64,000 nt of DNA from Mesorhizobium sp. (GCF_004962245.1 NZ_SUHQ01000003.1:271425-335424), one strand, 5' to 3'. Counted from the stretch's first letter, positions 16,047-25,965 are shown. The notes: generated by a model not told the origin, from the letters alone. Translations and numbers: made by a program.

Positions 16047-16138
16047 GATCTGGGTCAACAGGGGGATCTGGGTCAACAGGGGGGATCTGGGTCAACAAGA
16101 GGGAACTGGGTCAACAGGGAGATCTCGGCCAACAGGGC
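16047..16138 (+). repeat. Five degenerate tandem copies of an 18-19-base unit upstream of gatB
   Basis: Units begin at 16047, 16065, 16084, 16103 and 16121; the consensus is GATCTGGGTCAACAGGG plus one or two G. Copies differ by one to four bases. No unique spacers separate them, so this is a minisatellite, not a CRISPR array. It lies between the divergent DUF6455 and gatB genes, 95 bases before the gatB start, in the likely promoter region. Confidence 0.85.
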
Positions 16139-16232
16139 CTCCCTTGCCAGTTCCGGCCGATTGATCTAGCGAACGGTTGATTTTATCGGCCGACAACGCC
16201 AGACAATTTGAACAACAACTATCTGGATCGCC

Positions 16233-17732
16233 ATGACCCTAATCGACACCCGCACGCCCGACGCCAAACGCCTGATATCAGGCGCCACCGGCGACTGGGA
16301 AATCATCATCGGCCTCGAAGTCCACGCGCAGGTGACCTCGGAAGCAAAGCTGTTCTCCGGCGCGTCGACGGCTTTCGGTGCCGCACCCAACGCCAATGTC
16401 AGCCTGGTCGATGCGGCGATGCCGGGCATGCTGCCGGTCATCAACGAGGAATGCGTCAAGCAGGCGATCCGCACCGGTCTCGGGCTGAAGGCCGAGATCA
16501 ACCACAAGTCGGTCTTCGACCGGAAGAACTACTTTTATCCCGATCTGCCGCAGGGCTATCAGATCTCGCAGTTCAAGCAGCCGATCGTCGGCGAGGGCAA
16601 GGTGATCGTCTCGGTCGGCCCTGACCGGCAGGGCGAATTCGAGGACATCGAGGTCGGCATCGAGCGCCTGCATCTGGAGCAGGATGCCGGCAAGTCGATG
16701 CACGACCAGCATCCGACCATGTCCTATGTCGATCTCAACCGCTCCGGCGTGGCGCTGATGGAGATTGTCTCCAAGCCCGACATGCGCTCCGCCGACGAAG
16801 CCAAGGCCTATGTCACCAAGCTGCGTACCATCGTGCGCTATCTCGGCACTTGCGACGGCAATATGGACGAAGGGTCGCTGCGCGCCGACGTCAACGTCTC
16901 GGTGCGCCGGCCCGGCGGCGAATTCGGCACGCGCTGCGAGATCAAGAACGTCAACTCGATCCGCTTCATCGGCCAGGCCATCGACTACGAGGCGCGCCGG
17001 CAGATCGCCATTCTGGAGGACGGCGGCAAGATCGACCAGGAAACGCGGCTGTTCGACCCCAACAAGGGCGAGACGCGCTCCATGCGCTCCAAGGAAGAGG
17101 CGCACGACTACCGCTATTTCCCGGATCCGGACCTTCTGCCGCTGGAATTCGACCAGGCCTATGTCGACGCGCTGGCGAAGGATCTGCCTGAACTGCCGGA
17201 CGACAAGAAGGCGCGGCTGATCTCCTCGCTCGGCCTGTCGACCTACGACGCCTCGATCCTGGTGTCGGAAAAGGCGATCGCCGACTATTTCGAGAAAGTG
17301 GCCGCTGGTCGCGACGGCAAGCTCGCCGCCAACTGGGTCATCAACGATCTGCTGGGCGCTCTGAACAAAGCCGGCAAAGATATTGAAAATGCTCCCGTTT
17401 CGCCCGATCAGCTTGGCGCTGTGATCGACCTGATCAAGGAAGGCACCATCTCCGGCAAGATCGCCAAGGATCTGTTCGAGATCGTCTGGAACGAGGGTGG
17501 CGATCCGCGCCAGCTGGTCGAAAGCCGCGGTATGAAGCAGGTCACCGACACCGGCGCCATCGAAAAGGCGGTCGACGAGGTGATATCAGCCAACCCGGAC
17601 AAAGTCGAGCAGGCGCGCGCCAAGCCGACCATGGCCGGCTGGTTCGTCGGTCAGGTGATGAAGGCGACGGGCGGCAAGGCCAACCCGCAAGCGGTCAACG
17701 ACCTCGTCAAGGCCAAGCTCGGGATCGAATAG
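16233..17732 (+). CDS. gatB: Aspartyl/glutamyl-tRNA amidotransferase subunit B
   Basis: 499 residues, full length. GatB binds mischarged Glu-tRNA(Gln) or Asp-tRNA(Asn) and, with the GatA glutaminase and GatC, amidates them. Visible motifs: IIGLEVHAQ at the N-terminus, [17 protein letters not shown], the CEIKNVNS segment, and the C-terminal YqeY/GatB tail helices (about 400-497). gatC and gatA are not in the window, which is usual where gatB stands apart. A GNAT gene starts one base after its stop and is likely co-transcribed. Tandem repeats occupy the upstream region. Confidence 0.97.
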   Translation: MTLIDTRTPDAKRLISGATGDWEIIIGLEVHAQVTSEAKLFSGASTAFGAAPNANVSLVDAAMPGMLPVINEECVKQAIRTGLGLKAEINHKSVFDRKNYFYPDLPQGYQISQFKQPIVGEGKVIVSVGPDRQGEFEDIEVGIERLHLEQDAGKSMHDQHPTMSYVDLNRSGVALMEIVSKPDMRSADEAKAYVTKLRTIVRYLGTCDGNMDEGSLRADVNVSVRRPGGEFGTRCEIKNVNSIRFIGQAIDYEARRQIAILEDGGKIDQETRLFDPNKGETRSMRSKEEAHDYRYFPDPDLLPLEFDQAYVDALAKDLPELPDDKKARLISSLGLSTYDASILVSEKAIADYFEKVAAGRDGKLAANWVINDLLGALNKAGKDIENAPVSPDQLGAVIDLIKEGTISGKIAKDLFEIVWNEGGDPRQLVESRGMKQVTDTGAIEKAVDEVISANPDKVEQARAKPTMAGWFVGQVMKATGGKANPQAVNDLVKAKLGIE

Positions 17733-17733
17733 G

Positions 17734-18225
17734 ATGATGTTCGTCCGCACCGCCGGCGAGCGCGATCTTGCCGCGGTCCGCGCGCTGCTGGTTGAAACCT
17801 GGCACGCCACCTACGACAGCATCTATGGTGCCGCCAAAGTCACCGAGATATCAGATGAATGGCATTCGATCGCCTCGCTCAAGGCGCGGCTGGCACGGCC
17901 GAATTCCGAATTCCTGGTGGCGGACGACGGCAAGCGCATCGGCGGCATGGCTTTCGCCGCAGCCACCACGGATGCCAAGATCGTCATGCTGAACCAGCTT
18001 TACGTGCATCCGACCTGCCAGAGGCAAGGGATCGGCCAGGCATTGCTGGAAGAGGTCGAGGCCAGCTTTCCGGAGGCGCGGACACTGCGTGTCGAAGTGG
18101 AAGAGGCAAACGCTCCGGCCGTCGCCTTCTACCGCGCGAAAGGGTTTTTACCCGCCGGCAACACCGCCGACTGTGGCGGCGGCTCAGGGCTGCCGGCACT
18201 GATTTTCGAGAAGGCGATCGGATAG
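17734..18225 (+). CDS. GNAT-family N-acetyltransferase
   Basis: 163 residues. The acetyl-CoA loop is visible: MLNQLYVHPTCQRQGIGQALL (motif A, Q/RxxGxG/A form QRQGIG), followed by VEEANAPAVAFYRAKGF of motif B. It starts one base after gatB (ATGATG; either codon could be used) and is probably read with it. Substrate unknown. The C-terminal CGGGSGLPALIFEKAIG is unremarkable. Confidence 0.85.
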   Translation: MMFVRTAGERDLAAVRALLVETWHATYDSIYGAAKVTEISDEWHSIASLKARLARPNSEFLVADDGKRIGGMAFAAATTDAKIVMLNQLYVHPTCQRQGIGQALLEEVEASFPEARTLRVEVEEANAPAVAFYRAKGFLPAGNTADCGGGSGLPALIFEKAIG

Positions 18226-18299
18226 GTCTGGCTGCCCGGGCACGTCCCGGTCAGTTGCGTTGCACGGGCTGCGCCGGTCGGTTGCGGGGTGCCACGTCG

Positions 18300-19742
18300 T
18301 CAGTGTTGGCCCTTGAGGACGACAAGATAGCCTCGCTCCACGCGAAGGCTGAAAGCAGTTTGCTCCGACGCGGCAGGGGCCTTGGATTTGCCAATGACAT
18401 AGCCGCCAGGATGGGAGCGAAGCCATTCCTCGGGATGGTCGGTGGTTTCAAACGGCTTTTGCAATTGGGCAAGGAAGCCGACCTCGTCCTGGTAGTCGAA
18501 GGCGACAGCCCAGTCCGCATCCTTTCGCTCGTCGATGAAGCTGGCCAGCGGCTTGAGATCGTCGCGTTTGAAGACGGTCGCTGATGCTATGGCATGGCCG
18601 ATGCCGAAAATGGCAAGCAGCACGAAGGCCGGGTTTCTAAGCCTCGCGAGCGGAATCTCCGCCATGAAATACGCGAACAGGATGGCCACAAATGGCAACG
18701 TCGGCACCATATAGTGAGGCTGCTTGCCGGATATCGCGCTGAAAATGAGCAAAATCGCAACGAACGAGAGCGACAGCAGGCGCAACGCGCGCAGGTCCGG
18801 CGATCTCGTATCGACCAGGCCACGTATCCGGGCGCCCAGTTTCAGCCGCCACACTTCGGGTATGAAGATCCACGGTATGAGCATGATCGGCATTAGCACG
18901 GCATAGAAATAAAACGGCCGGCTATGGGAGTTGTGCAGATTGCCGGTGACACGCCCTGCCGACTGGTTCCAGACAAGGTCGTAGACGAAGTTGCCTCTCG
19001 TCAGGATGGTCGCCGGCACCAGCCAGATCGCCACCGGAATCAATGCGGCGAGAATTGCCAGGCTGGCCCCGGCGAAGAATTTCGGCGTTGTCAGCCCGGC
19101 CTGCCGATCGCGCCAGAACGGATAGAGCAGGATGGGGGCGCCGACATGGATAGGCACCACCGGACCTTTCGTCAAAACACCCAGTCCGATGAACAATCCC
19201 GCCAGCACGGCGTGCCAACGGTTGCCGCTCCTGGCAAAGGCAAGCAAGGACAAAAGCGCGGCCAGCACGAAAACCGTCAGCAGCATGTCGAATAGGATCA
19301 GGGTCGAATAAATGACGAAGACGGTGCTTCCGGCGACGAGCCAGGGGACACGGCTTACGATGTCGTCGCGCTCGGGAAACAGGGTTTTTGCTAGTTGCGT
19401 CGTCAGCCAGATGACAAGCGACGAGGCGACGAAGACGACGAGCATCGCGGCAATCCGGCTTGCGCCGAAAATGCCCCACACCAGGTCGATAAGCCAGAAC
19501 AGCAGCGGCGGCTTTTGCAGATAGGGCGCGAAATTCATCGTCGGAACGAAGATCTGGCCGCTCAGATACATCTCCCAGGTGACGCTGAGATATCGCGTTT
19601 CATCGACAGGCAGGAGCGGCCGGAAGACGACCGCGATGCAGATCAATGCAAGCAGCAACAGATGGGGGAGCAACCGCTCGACATGTGTCGGTATCAAGAC
19701 TGAGGATCCGCGCCAGAAACCCTTCTCTTTCCAGCCGTGCAT
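18300..19742 (-). CDS. Membrane glycosyltransferase, GT39/ArnT-like
   Basis: 480 residues from the ATG at 19742 (AGGGG upstream; an in-frame ATG at 19778 has no site). The protein has about 11-12 membrane helices. The first periplasmic loop carries the GT39 signature PVDETRYLSVTWEMYLSGQ with the catalytic-type Asp-Glu, then FAPYLQKPPLLFWLIDLVW. Such enzymes move a sugar from undecaprenyl phosphate or dolichol-like carriers to lipid A or proteins in the periplasm. It follows panC by 114 bases on the same strand, but function links are unlikely. The acceptor is unknown. Confidence 0.85.
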   Translation of the reverse strand: MHGWKEKGFWRGSSVLIPTHVERLLPHLLLLALICIAVVFRPLLPVDETRYLSVTWEMYLSGQIFVPTMNFAPYLQKPPLLFWLIDLVWGIFGASRIAAMLVVFVASSLVIWLTTQLAKTLFPERDDIVSRVPWLVAGSTVFVIYSTLILFDMLLTVFVLAALLSLLAFARSGNRWHAVLAGLFIGLGVLTKGPVVPIHVGAPILLYPFWRDRQAGLTTPKFFAGASLAILAALIPVAIWLVPATILTRGNFVYDLVWNQSAGRVTGNLHNSHSRPFYFYAVLMPIMLIPWIFIPEVWRLKLGARIRGLVDTRSPDLRALRLLSLSFVAILLIFSAISGKQPHYMVPTLPFVAILFAYFMAEIPLARLRNPAFVLLAIFGIGHAIASATVFKRDDLKPLASFIDERKDADWAVAFDYQDEVGFLAQLQKPFETTDHPEEWLRSHPGGYVIGKSKAPAASEQTAFSLRVERGYLVVLKGQH

Positions 19743-19856
19743 GATGCTGCGCCCCTGGAGCGCGCAGGATCGCACCATGATTTTGGCCGAATTGTAACGG
19801 AACCGGCCCGGTGTTCCGAATTTTTGTCGGGGATTGAGCAGGTGAGGCCCCCCAAA

Positions 19857-20708
19857 CTAAGCGGAAGGAACCTCCACATTGTCGATCAGCCTGGTCTTGC
19901 CCAGCCAGGCGGCTGCGAGCAGGCGTCCGTCACGGTCTCTCCGCCAAGGGGCGAGCGTCAGGCTCTCGCGCGCGGCGATATAGTCGACTTTGTCGAAGCC
20001 AGCCTTGACGAGCGCGCGGCTGGCCTCGGCGGTCGTGCTGCCTTCGTCGCTGCCTGCCGCGAGTGCCGCCGCCGTCTGGCGCAAGACGACGTTTAGGTTG
20101 CGCGCAACCTCGAGCTCGGCTTCGCCGAGATAGGCGTTGCGCGACGACATGGCGAGGCCACGCGCGTCGCGTACCGTTGGCGCGCCGATGATTTCCACCG
20201 GCAGATCGAGGTCGCGGCAGAGTTGCCTGACGACACAAAGCTGCTGGTAGTCCTTTTCACCGAAGATCGCATAGTCGGGCGATGCTTGCAGGAAGAGCTT
20301 TGCCACGACCGTCGCGACGCCGTCGAAGAAGGTCGGCCGGAAGTCCGATTCCAGCCCGGCGGCTGGCCCGCCGACCGAAATCCTCGTGGCGAAGCCGGCA
20401 GGATACATCTCCGCCACATCAGGGGTGAAGGCGAGCTGTGCACCGACCTCGGCCAGCCGGTCGAGGTCGCGGGCGAGCTGGCGCGGATATTTGTCGAGGT
20501 CTTCGCTCGGCGCGAACTGCGTCGGATTGACGAAGATCGAAACAACGCATCGATCGGCCTTTTCGAGCGCGATCCTGACCAGCGAGATGTGGCCGTCATG
20601 CAGCGCACCCATGGTCGGCACCATGGCAACACCGAGGCCATCACGACGCCAGTCGCGGACCTGTGCGCGAAGCGCGGCGACGCTGTCGACGACGTGAGGC
20701 CGGCTCAT
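19857..20708 (-). CDS. panC: Pantothenate synthetase
   Basis: 283 residues. ATP-dependent condensation of pantoate and beta-alanine, the last step of pantothenate synthesis. Signature motifs: VPTMGALHDGHISLV (HIGH-type nucleotide site), SIFVNPTQF, FGEKDYQQL and the KMSKS-like MSSRNAYL. It follows panB on the same strand. The two are joined by a run of overlapping mini-ORFs, so panC translation is probably coupled to panB. The ATG at 20708 overlaps the stop of the last mini-ORF and is preceded by GAGGAC. Confidence 0.97.
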   Translation of the reverse strand: MSRPHVVDSVAALRAQVRDWRRDGLGVAMVPTMGALHDGHISLVRIALEKADRCVVSIFVNPTQFAPSEDLDKYPRQLARDLDRLAEVGAQLAFTPDVAEMYPAGFATRISVGGPAAGLESDFRPTFFDGVATVVAKLFLQASPDYAIFGEKDYQQLCVVRQLCRDLDLPVEIIGAPTVRDARGLAMSSRNAYLGEAELEVARNLNVVLRQTAAALAAGSDEGSTTAEASRALVKAGFDKVDYIAARESLTLAPWRRDRDGRLLAAAWLGKTRLIDNVEVPSA

Positions 20709-20759
20709 GCCATGTCCTCACTCATGCCCTGTCCTCACTCATGCTTTGTCCCCACTCAT
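20705..20759 (-). promoter_or_regulatory. Chain of three overlapping six-codon mini-ORFs between panB and panC
   Basis: Three tandem 17-base units separate panB from panC. The panB stop overlaps an ATG at 20759 (ATGA); that ORF reads MSGDKA and stops in ATGA at 20742. The next reads MSEDRA and stops in ATGA at 20725. The third reads MSEDMA and stops in ATGA at 20708, the panC start. Every unit carries GGGGAC or GAGGAC seven bases before the next ATG. The ordinary panB/panC stop-start junction seems to have been duplicated in tandem. Confidence 0.85.
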
Positions 20760-21598
20760 GCCTTGCCCTTGTCGGCTGTGGCGGAAAAGACGTGGTCTGG
20801 GCCGGGGAATGTCCGGCTTCGCACCTCCGCTGCATAGCTGGCCGCCGCCTGCGATATGGTGCTGCGCAGGTCGGCATACTGCTTGACGAACTTCGGCACG
20901 CGGTCGACGGTCAGGCCGATCATGTCGTCGATGACGAGGATCTGGCCGTCGCAGTCGCTGCTGGCGCCGATGCCGATGGTTGGAATTGAAATATGCCGGG
21001 TGAGGTCGGCGGCGACGGTCTCGACGGTGCCTTCGATGACCACCGAAAACGCGCCGGCCTTTTCGACAGCGTCCGCGTCGCGAAAAAGGGCCGCCACATT
21101 CTCCTGCGTCCGGCCCTTGATCCTGTAGCCGCCGTCGCTTTCCACCGATTGCGGCTGCAAGCCGATATGTCCCATAACCGGAATGCCGGCAGCGACGATC
21201 GCCGCTATCTGCGGGGCAACTGTGACGCCGCCCTCCAGCTTGACGGCCTGGCAACCGGTTTCGCCGGCGATCCGCCGCGCCGAAGCGACGGCTTGGCGCG
21301 CCGAATCCTCATAGCTTCCGGCCGGCATGTCGACCACCACGCAGGCTCTGGCTGAACCCCGCATCACCGCTTGTCCATGGGCGATCATCATCTCCAGCGA
21401 GGCGCCCAGCGTGGTCTTGTGGCCATGGAGAACCATGGCGACGCTGTCGCCGACCAGAAGCAGGTCGACGTGATCGTCGAGCAGGCGAGCGACAGGGTAG
21501 GTATAGGCGGTGAGGCAGACAATCGGCACGCCGCCCTTGCGCAGGCGGATGGAGCTGGCGCTGGTCCGCAGTTCGGGGTCGGATGCGTCTGCGGTCAT
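20756..21598 (-). CDS. panB: 3-methyl-2-oxobutanoate hydroxymethyltransferase
   Basis: 280 residues from the ATG at 21598, which has a full GAGGAGG box; the longer in-frame start lacks one. PanB transfers a hydroxymethyl group from 5,10-methylene-tetrahydrofolate to ketoisovalerate, the first committed step of pantothenate synthesis. Motifs: [31 protein letters not shown] (metal Asp), [15 protein letters not shown] with the catalytic-type Glu, and [12 protein letters not shown]. First gene of the panB-panC unit. Confidence 0.96.
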   Translation of the reverse strand: MTADASDPELRTSASSIRLRKGGVPIVCLTAYTYPVARLLDDHVDLLLVGDSVAMVLHGHKTTLGASLEMMIAHGQAVMRGSARACVVVDMPAGSYEDSARQAVASARRIAGETGCQAVKLEGGVTVAPQIAAIVAAGIPVMGHIGLQPQSVESDGGYRIKGRTQENVAALFRDADAVEKAGAFSVVIEGTVETVAADLTRHISIPTIGIGASSDCDGQILVIDDMIGLTVDRVPKFVKQYADLRSTISQAAASYAAEVRSRTFPGPDHVFSATADKGKA

Positions 21599-21845
21599 CT
21601 TTACCTCCTCAACCGTCACCAGGCTGGACACGGCACCGGGCGCGCAGAGCTTTAGAAAGACGAGGAAGCCTTGGCAAGGCATGCGCCCCGCAAACGTGAA
21701 GCTTGCATCGGTTTCCCGTCAGCATTTGCGCGGCACTTGCGGCAAAACCCTTGCCTTCGCCATAGGCTGACGCCATAAGCAGGAAACAGGCGCCGCCGCT
21801 GCCGTCGCGCGAGACTTGCCACGAGGACTTGCCAAGAGGACTTGG

Positions 21846-22244
21846 ATGAAAACTTTCCTGCTGCAGTTTTTCACATGGTGGAACAGCCAGACGCTGGGAA
21901 CGCGCTTCCACACCTGGCGGCATGGCAAGAAGGTCGGGCAGGACGAGGCTGGCAACGTCTATTACGAAGGCGGTGTCGATTCGGAAGGCCGCACCCGCCG
22001 CTGGGTCATCTATAGCAACTATTCGGAAGCCTCGATGATTCCGGCCGGCTGGCATGGCTGGATGCACCACCGCGTCGATACCGCGCCGCCGAGTGACAAC
22101 TACAAGCCACGCGAGTGGCAAAAGCCGCATCAGCCGAACCTTACCGGAAGTGCCGCCGCCTATCGCCCAAAGGGCTCCGTGCTGACCAATCAGCACCGCC
22201 CGCAGGTGACAGGCGACTACGACGCCTGGACGCCGGGATCGTAA
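21846..22244 (+). CDS. NDUFA12-like (B17.2) accessory subunit of complex I
   Basis: 132 residues from the ATG at 21846. The family pattern is clear: WRHGKKVGQDEAGNVYYEG, RRWVIYSNYSEASMIPAGWHGWMHH and the C-terminal QKPHQPNLTGSAAAYRPKGS. Alphaproteobacteria and mitochondria share this supernumerary NADH:ubiquinone oxidoreductase subunit; it sits at the matrix/cytoplasmic arm and has no catalytic residues. It is far from the nuo operon, as usual, and precedes the DUF2155 gene by 147 bases on the same strand. Confidence 0.92.
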   Translation: MKTFLLQFFTWWNSQTLGTRFHTWRHGKKVGQDEAGNVYYEGGVDSEGRTRRWVIYSNYSEASMIPAGWHGWMHHRVDTAPPSDNYKPREWQKPHQPNLTGSAAAYRPKGSVLTNQHRPQVTGDYDAWTPGS

Positions 22245-22391
22245 CCGCTCGTCCCAGAGTCTAACCGCTAGTCGAGGCGCGGGTCGGTCCTTTATCGCCA
22301 CAATTGGCGTTTAGCTGCTTGCTGATCTGACAGCAGCGACTAGCCTTGGGCGCGACAGAATCACCCCGGGCGCAAACCACCGGACCCTTGC

Positions 22392-22982
22392 ATGAGCATT
22401 TTCAGCCGAATCTCGATAGGCGGACTGACGGCGGTCGCCGCTTTTGCCGCTTGCAGCATGGCCGTTGCACAGGCGCAGGAGGCGCCAGCGGCACCGGAGG
22501 CATGGGAGGCGCCAGCGGCACCGGAGGCATGGGAGGTGCCAGCGGCACCTGAGGCATGGGAGGCGCCAGCGGCACCGGAGGCATTGGAGGCGCCAGCGGC
22601 ACCAGAGGCATCGGAGGCGCCAGTGGCACCTGCGGCACCGGAACGCATCACCAACCCGGTCGCCGAATTCGCCGGCATCGACAAGATCACCGGCCGCATC
22701 ATCACCTTCGATGTCTATATCGACGAGACGGTGCAGTTCGGTGCTTTGCAGGTGACGCCGCGCATCTGCTATTCGCGGCCGCAAACCGAAGAGCCGAAGA
22801 CCGATTCCTTCGTCGAGGTCGATGAGATCACGCTCGACCGGAAAATCCGCCGCATCTTCACCGGCTGGATGTTTGCCGAAAGCCCCGGCCTCAATGCCGT
22901 CGAGCACGCCGTCTACGACGTCTGGCTGAAGGCCTGCAAGCAGAAGTCGGATGTGCCGGCGCCCGAGGCCAAGGCCAATTAG
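22392..22982 (+). CDS. DUF2155 periplasmic protein with expanded repeat linker
   Basis: 196 residues: signal peptide (about 1-28, ending MAVAQAQ), a repetitive EAPAAPEAW linker (about 30-83), then the DUF2155 domain (about 88-180) with ITGRIITFDVYIDETVQFGALQVTPRICYSRP and FTGWMFAESPGLNAVEHAVYDVWL. Two Cys (ITPRICY and LKACK) could form a disulfide. Role unknown; the family is conserved beside aat and accBC in alphaproteobacteria. The repeat linker is longer and more regular than I would expect and is probably variable between strains. Confidence 0.85.
   Translation: MSIFSRISIGGLTAVAAFAACSMAVAQAQEAPAAPEAWEAPAAPEAWEVPAAPEAWEAPAAPEALEAPAAPEASEAPVAPAAPERITNPVAEFAGIDKITGRIITFDVYIDETVQFGALQVTPRICYSRPQTEEPKTDSFVEVDEITLDRKIRRIFTGWMFAESPGLNAVEHAVYDVWLKACKQKSDVPAPEAKAN
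22479..22640 (+). repeat. 27-base in-frame tandem repeat (six copies)
   Basis: Six consecutive 27-base units encode EAPAAPEAW with drift in the last positions (W, W, W, L, S and a final divergent copy). The first two are identical at DNA level; later copies diverge. A length-variable protein linker produced by slippage or recombination. Confidence 0.9.
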
Positions 22983-23086
22983 AACGCCAGGCGCACGGGA
23001 TCCCTGTTCGGGATTGCACGCTGAATCTTCCGGAACCGCCCTGTTGTCCGTGCGTTGGTCATGGCTGGCGATACGGAGGATGTCCC

Positions 23087-23455
23087 ATGATGGCCAACAA
23101 AGGCGAGCTTCTCGAGCTCGAAAAAGGGTTCTGGACGGGCGACGCTGCCTATTTCAAAGCCAATGCCGACACCGAATGCCTGGTGGCTTTCCCACAGATG
23201 GCGCAAGCGATGAGCAACGCCGATCTGGCCGAAACCGCGACGGACCCTAACCGCTGGCGCGATCTCGACATAGAGCTCAAGGGGATCATCGAGCCGGGCA
23301 GCGACATTGTCATGCTAACCTATGAGGCCCATGCCACTCGCGACAATGGCGAGCCTTATGCAGCGCTGGTCAGCACCGGCTATGTCCATCGCGCCGATGG
23401 CTGGAAGATGATGTTCCACGCGCAGACGCCTCTTGAGCCTGCTGCAAAAAGCTAA
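23087..23455 (+). CDS. NTF2-like (SnoaL/DUF4440-type) small protein
   Basis: 122 residues after a GGAGGA site. The pattern LLELEKGFWTGDAAYFKANADTECLVAFP ... LTYEAHATRDNGEPYAALVSTGYVHRADGWKMMFHAQTPL is that of the cystatin-like NTF2 fold seen in DUF4440 proteins. Such proteins bind small ligands or act as isomerases; no catalytic residues can be assigned. It ends 11 bases from the end of aat, which converges on it. Confidence 0.75.
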   Translation: MMANKGELLELEKGFWTGDAAYFKANADTECLVAFPQMAQAMSNADLAETATDPNRWRDLDIELKGIIEPGSDIVMLTYEAHATRDNGEPYAALVSTGYVHRADGWKMMFHAQTPLEPAAKS

Positions 23456-23466
23456 GCTGGCGCAGA

Positions 23467-24084
23467 TCAGGGAAAAAAGACAGCTTCGCCTTTCAGCGCG
23501 TCAGCCAGCATCTTTTCGTATCTGCCTCTCGGGACGTCGACCGCGCCGAAGCGTTTGAGGTGCTCGGTGGTGAACTGCGTGTCGAGCAGCGCGAAGCGCC
23601 GTTCCTTCAGGCGCTCGACCAGATGCACCAGGCAGACCTTTGACGCATCCGTTTCCCTGGCGAACATGCTTTCGCCGAAGAACACCCGACCGAGCGACAC
23701 GCCGTAGAGGCCGCCAACCAGCCGGCCCTCGCGCCAGGCTTCGACCGAATGGCAATGGCCCATCCGATGGAGTTCGACATAGGCTTCGCGGATCGGCGCA
23801 TTGATCCAGGTCGACCGGCGTTCCTCGCGCCTCTCGGCGCAACCGTCGATGGTTGCCTCGAAGTCGAAATCGAAACGGATATCGAACAGGTTTTTCCGGA
23901 TCACCTTCCTCAGGCTCTTGGGCGCATGGAAACCATCGAGCGGGATGATGCCGCGGGTTTCCGGCCGTACCCAGAACACTTCAGGATCGGTGGCGCTTTC
24001 AGCCATCGGGAAAACGCCCGAGGCGTAGGCCTTGAGCAGCAGGTCGGTCGGAATGCGATAGCCTGGCGCGTAGGGACGGGTCAT
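23467..24084 (-). CDS. aat: Leucyl/phenylalanyl-tRNA-protein transferase
   Basis: 205 residues. Transfers Leu or Phe from tRNA to N-terminal Arg/Lys of proteins, marking them for ClpAP (N-end rule). Motifs: [53 protein letters not shown] and [16 protein letters not shown]. It lies 34 bases after accC on the same strand, the usual alphaproteobacterial order accB-accC-aat. Confidence 0.96.
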   Translation of the reverse strand: MTRPYAPGYRIPTDLLLKAYASGVFPMAESATDPEVFWVRPETRGIIPLDGFHAPKSLRKVIRKNLFDIRFDFDFEATIDGCAERREERRSTWINAPIREAYVELHRMGHCHSVEAWREGRLVGGLYGVSLGRVFFGESMFARETDASKVCLVHLVERLKERRFALLDTQFTTEHLKRFGAVDVPRGRYEKMLADALKGEAVFFP

Positions 24085-24118
24085 CGCGTCATCATATCTA
24101 AAAATACAAGTTCAGGAT

Positions 24119-25462
24119 CTAATCCTCTTCGGCCAGGTATTTTTCCAGCCAGTGGATGTCATACTCGCCGTTGGCAATGTCGGCATTGCCGACGAGATCA
24201 CGGAACAGCGGCAGCGTCGTCTTGATGCCGTCGACAACGAATTCGTCAAGCGCCCGCCGCAGCCGCATCATGCATTCGACGCGGTTGCGGCCGTGCACGA
24301 TCAGCTTGCCGATCAGGCTGTCGTAGTAGGGCGGGATCTTGTAGCCGGAATAGACGCCGGAATCGACGCGGATGCCGAGGCCGCCCGGCGTGTGGAAATG
24401 GGTGATCGTGCCGGGCGACGGAGTGAAGGTGCGCGGATCCTCGGCATTGATGCGGCATTCGATGGCATGACCCTGGAAGCGGATATCTTCCTGGCGCACC
24501 GAAAGCCCGCCGCCCGAGGCGACACGGATCTGCTCATGCACGAGGTCGATGCCGGTGATCGCCTCCGTCACCGGATGCTCGACCTGCAGGCGGGTGTTCA
24601 TCTCGATGAAGTAGAATTCGCCGTTCTCGTAGAGGAATTCGATGGTGCCGGCGCCGGAGTAGCCGAGATCGGCGATGGCCCTGGCACAGACGCCGCCGAT
24701 ATGCGCGCGTTCCTCGGCATTGAGCGCTGGCGAGGGCGCCTCCTCCCAGACCTTCTGGTGGCGGCGCTGCAATGAGCAGTCACGTTCGCCGAAATGCACA
24801 CCGCGGCCGGCACCGTCACCGAACACCTGCACCTCGATGTGGCGCGGCTTTTCGAGATACTTCTCGATGTAGACGGCGTCGTCGCCGAACGCAGCACCGG
24901 CTTCCGATCGCGCCGTCTGCAAGGCGACTTCAAGATCGCCCTCGCTGCGCGCCACCTTCATGCCGCGTCCGCCGCCGCCGGCCGACGCCTTGATGATCAC
25001 GGGATAGCCGATCCCGGCGGCGATACGCTTTGCTTCCTTCTCCTCGGTGACCGCGCCGTCGGAGCCGGGCACCACCGGAATGCCCAGACGCTTTGCAGTG
25101 CGTTTGGCCTCGATCTTGTCGCCCATGACGCGGATGTGATCGCCGGACGGGCCGATGAAGGTGATGTTGTGCGCGGCAAGGATGTCGGCGAATTTGGCAT
25201 TCTCCGACAGGAAGCCGTAGCCGGGATGCACCGCATCGGCGCCGGTGATCTCGCAGGCGGCGACGATCTGGTGGATGTTGAGGTAGCTGTCGCGCGACGG
25301 CGGCGGGCCGATGCAAACGCTCTCGTCGGCGAGCCGCACATGCATGGCGTCGGCGTCGGCGGTCGAATGCACCACCACGGTCTGGATGCCGAGCTCCTTG
25401 CAGGCGCGCAGCACCCTCAAAGCGATTTCGCCGCGATTGGCGATGAGGATTTTCTGGAACAT
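24119..25462 (-). CDS. accC: Acetyl-CoA carboxylase, biotin carboxylase subunit
   Basis: 447 residues, standard length. ATP-dependent carboxylation of biotin on AccB, first half-reaction of malonyl-CoA synthesis. ATP-grasp landmarks: N-terminal [32 protein letters not shown] (Gly-rich loop), [35 protein letters not shown] and [16 protein letters not shown] with catalytic Glu/Arg. It starts 18 bases after accB. The carboxyltransferase genes accA and accD are not in the window. Confidence 0.98.
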   Translation of the reverse strand: MFQKILIANRGEIALRVLRACKELGIQTVVVHSTADADAMHVRLADESVCIGPPPSRDSYLNIHQIVAACEITGADAVHPGYGFLSENAKFADILAAHNITFIGPSGDHIRVMGDKIEAKRTAKRLGIPVVPGSDGAVTEEKEAKRIAAGIGYPVIIKASAGGGGRGMKVARSEGDLEVALQTARSEAGAAFGDDAVYIEKYLEKPRHIEVQVFGDGAGRGVHFGERDCSLQRRHQKVWEEAPSPALNAEERAHIGGVCARAIADLGYSGAGTIEFLYENGEFYFIEMNTRLQVEHPVTEAITGIDLVHEQIRVASGGGLSVRQEDIRFQGHAIECRINAEDPRTFTPSPGTITHFHTPGGLGIRVDSGVYSGYKIPPYYDSLIGKLIVHGRNRVECMMRLRRALDEFVVDGIKTTLPLFRDLVGNADIANGEYDIHWLEKYLAEED

Positions 25463-25480
25463 TTTCAGCTGTTCCCGGCT

Positions 25481-25939
25481 CTACTCGATCACGACAAGCG
25501 GCATGCCATATTCGACCGGCTGCGCATCTTCGAACAGGATCGCCGTCACCGTGCCGGCACGGGGCGAGGGGATCTGATTCATCGTCTTCATCGCCTCGAT
25601 GATCAGCAGCGTCTGGCCTTCCTTGACCTGCTGGCCGACCTCGATGAACGGCTTGGCGTCGGGCGACGGCGCCAGGTAGGCGGTGCCGACCATGGGCGAG
25701 GCCACCGCATTCTTGGACATGTCGGCCGCTGCCGGGACCACTGCGGCCGCCGGTTGCGCTGCTGGCGGCGTGTAGGCGGGCTGCGGTGCGGCGACCGCAT
25801 GCACGGCCGGCGCCTGTCGTGACACGCGGACCTTCAAGTCGCCCAGCTCGACCTCGATTTCGGTGAGGTTGGTGTCGTTCAGTATGCCCGCCAGATCGCG
25901 GATAAGCTGCTGGTCAACACCGTTCTTCTTTATCGACAT
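25481..25939 (-). CDS. accB: Biotin carboxyl carrier protein of acetyl-CoA carboxylase
   Basis: 152 residues from the ATG at 25939 ([11 protein letters not shown]); an in-frame start ten codons upstream is possible but atypical. An Ala/Pro linker (about 45-75) joins the N-terminal oligomerisation part to the C-terminal biotinyl domain, whose lysine is in EAMKTMNQI (the family form in many alphaproteobacteria; Escherichia has EAMKMMN). Followed by accC and preceded by aroQ by 26 bases, so aroQ-accB-accC-aat looks like one operon. Confidence 0.97.
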   Translation of the reverse strand: MSIKKNGVDQQLIRDLAGILNDTNLTEIEVELGDLKVRVSRQAPAVHAVAAPQPAYTPPAAQPAAAVVPAAADMSKNAVASPMVGTAYLAPSPDAKPFIEVGQQVKEGQTLLIIEAMKTMNQIPSPRAGTVTAILFEDAQPVEYGMPLVVIE

Positions 25940-25965
25940 TTTCGAGCCTTCTGTTTGTTGGCCGA

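Noticed and set aside
16047..16138. CRISPR-like tandem repeats
   Set aside because: Units follow each other with no spacers and no cas genes are near, so it is a minisatellite.
21609..22301. 230-codon minus-strand frame upstream of panB
   Set aside because: Antisense to the NDUFA12-like gene, which has an unmistakable family pattern and a proper start.
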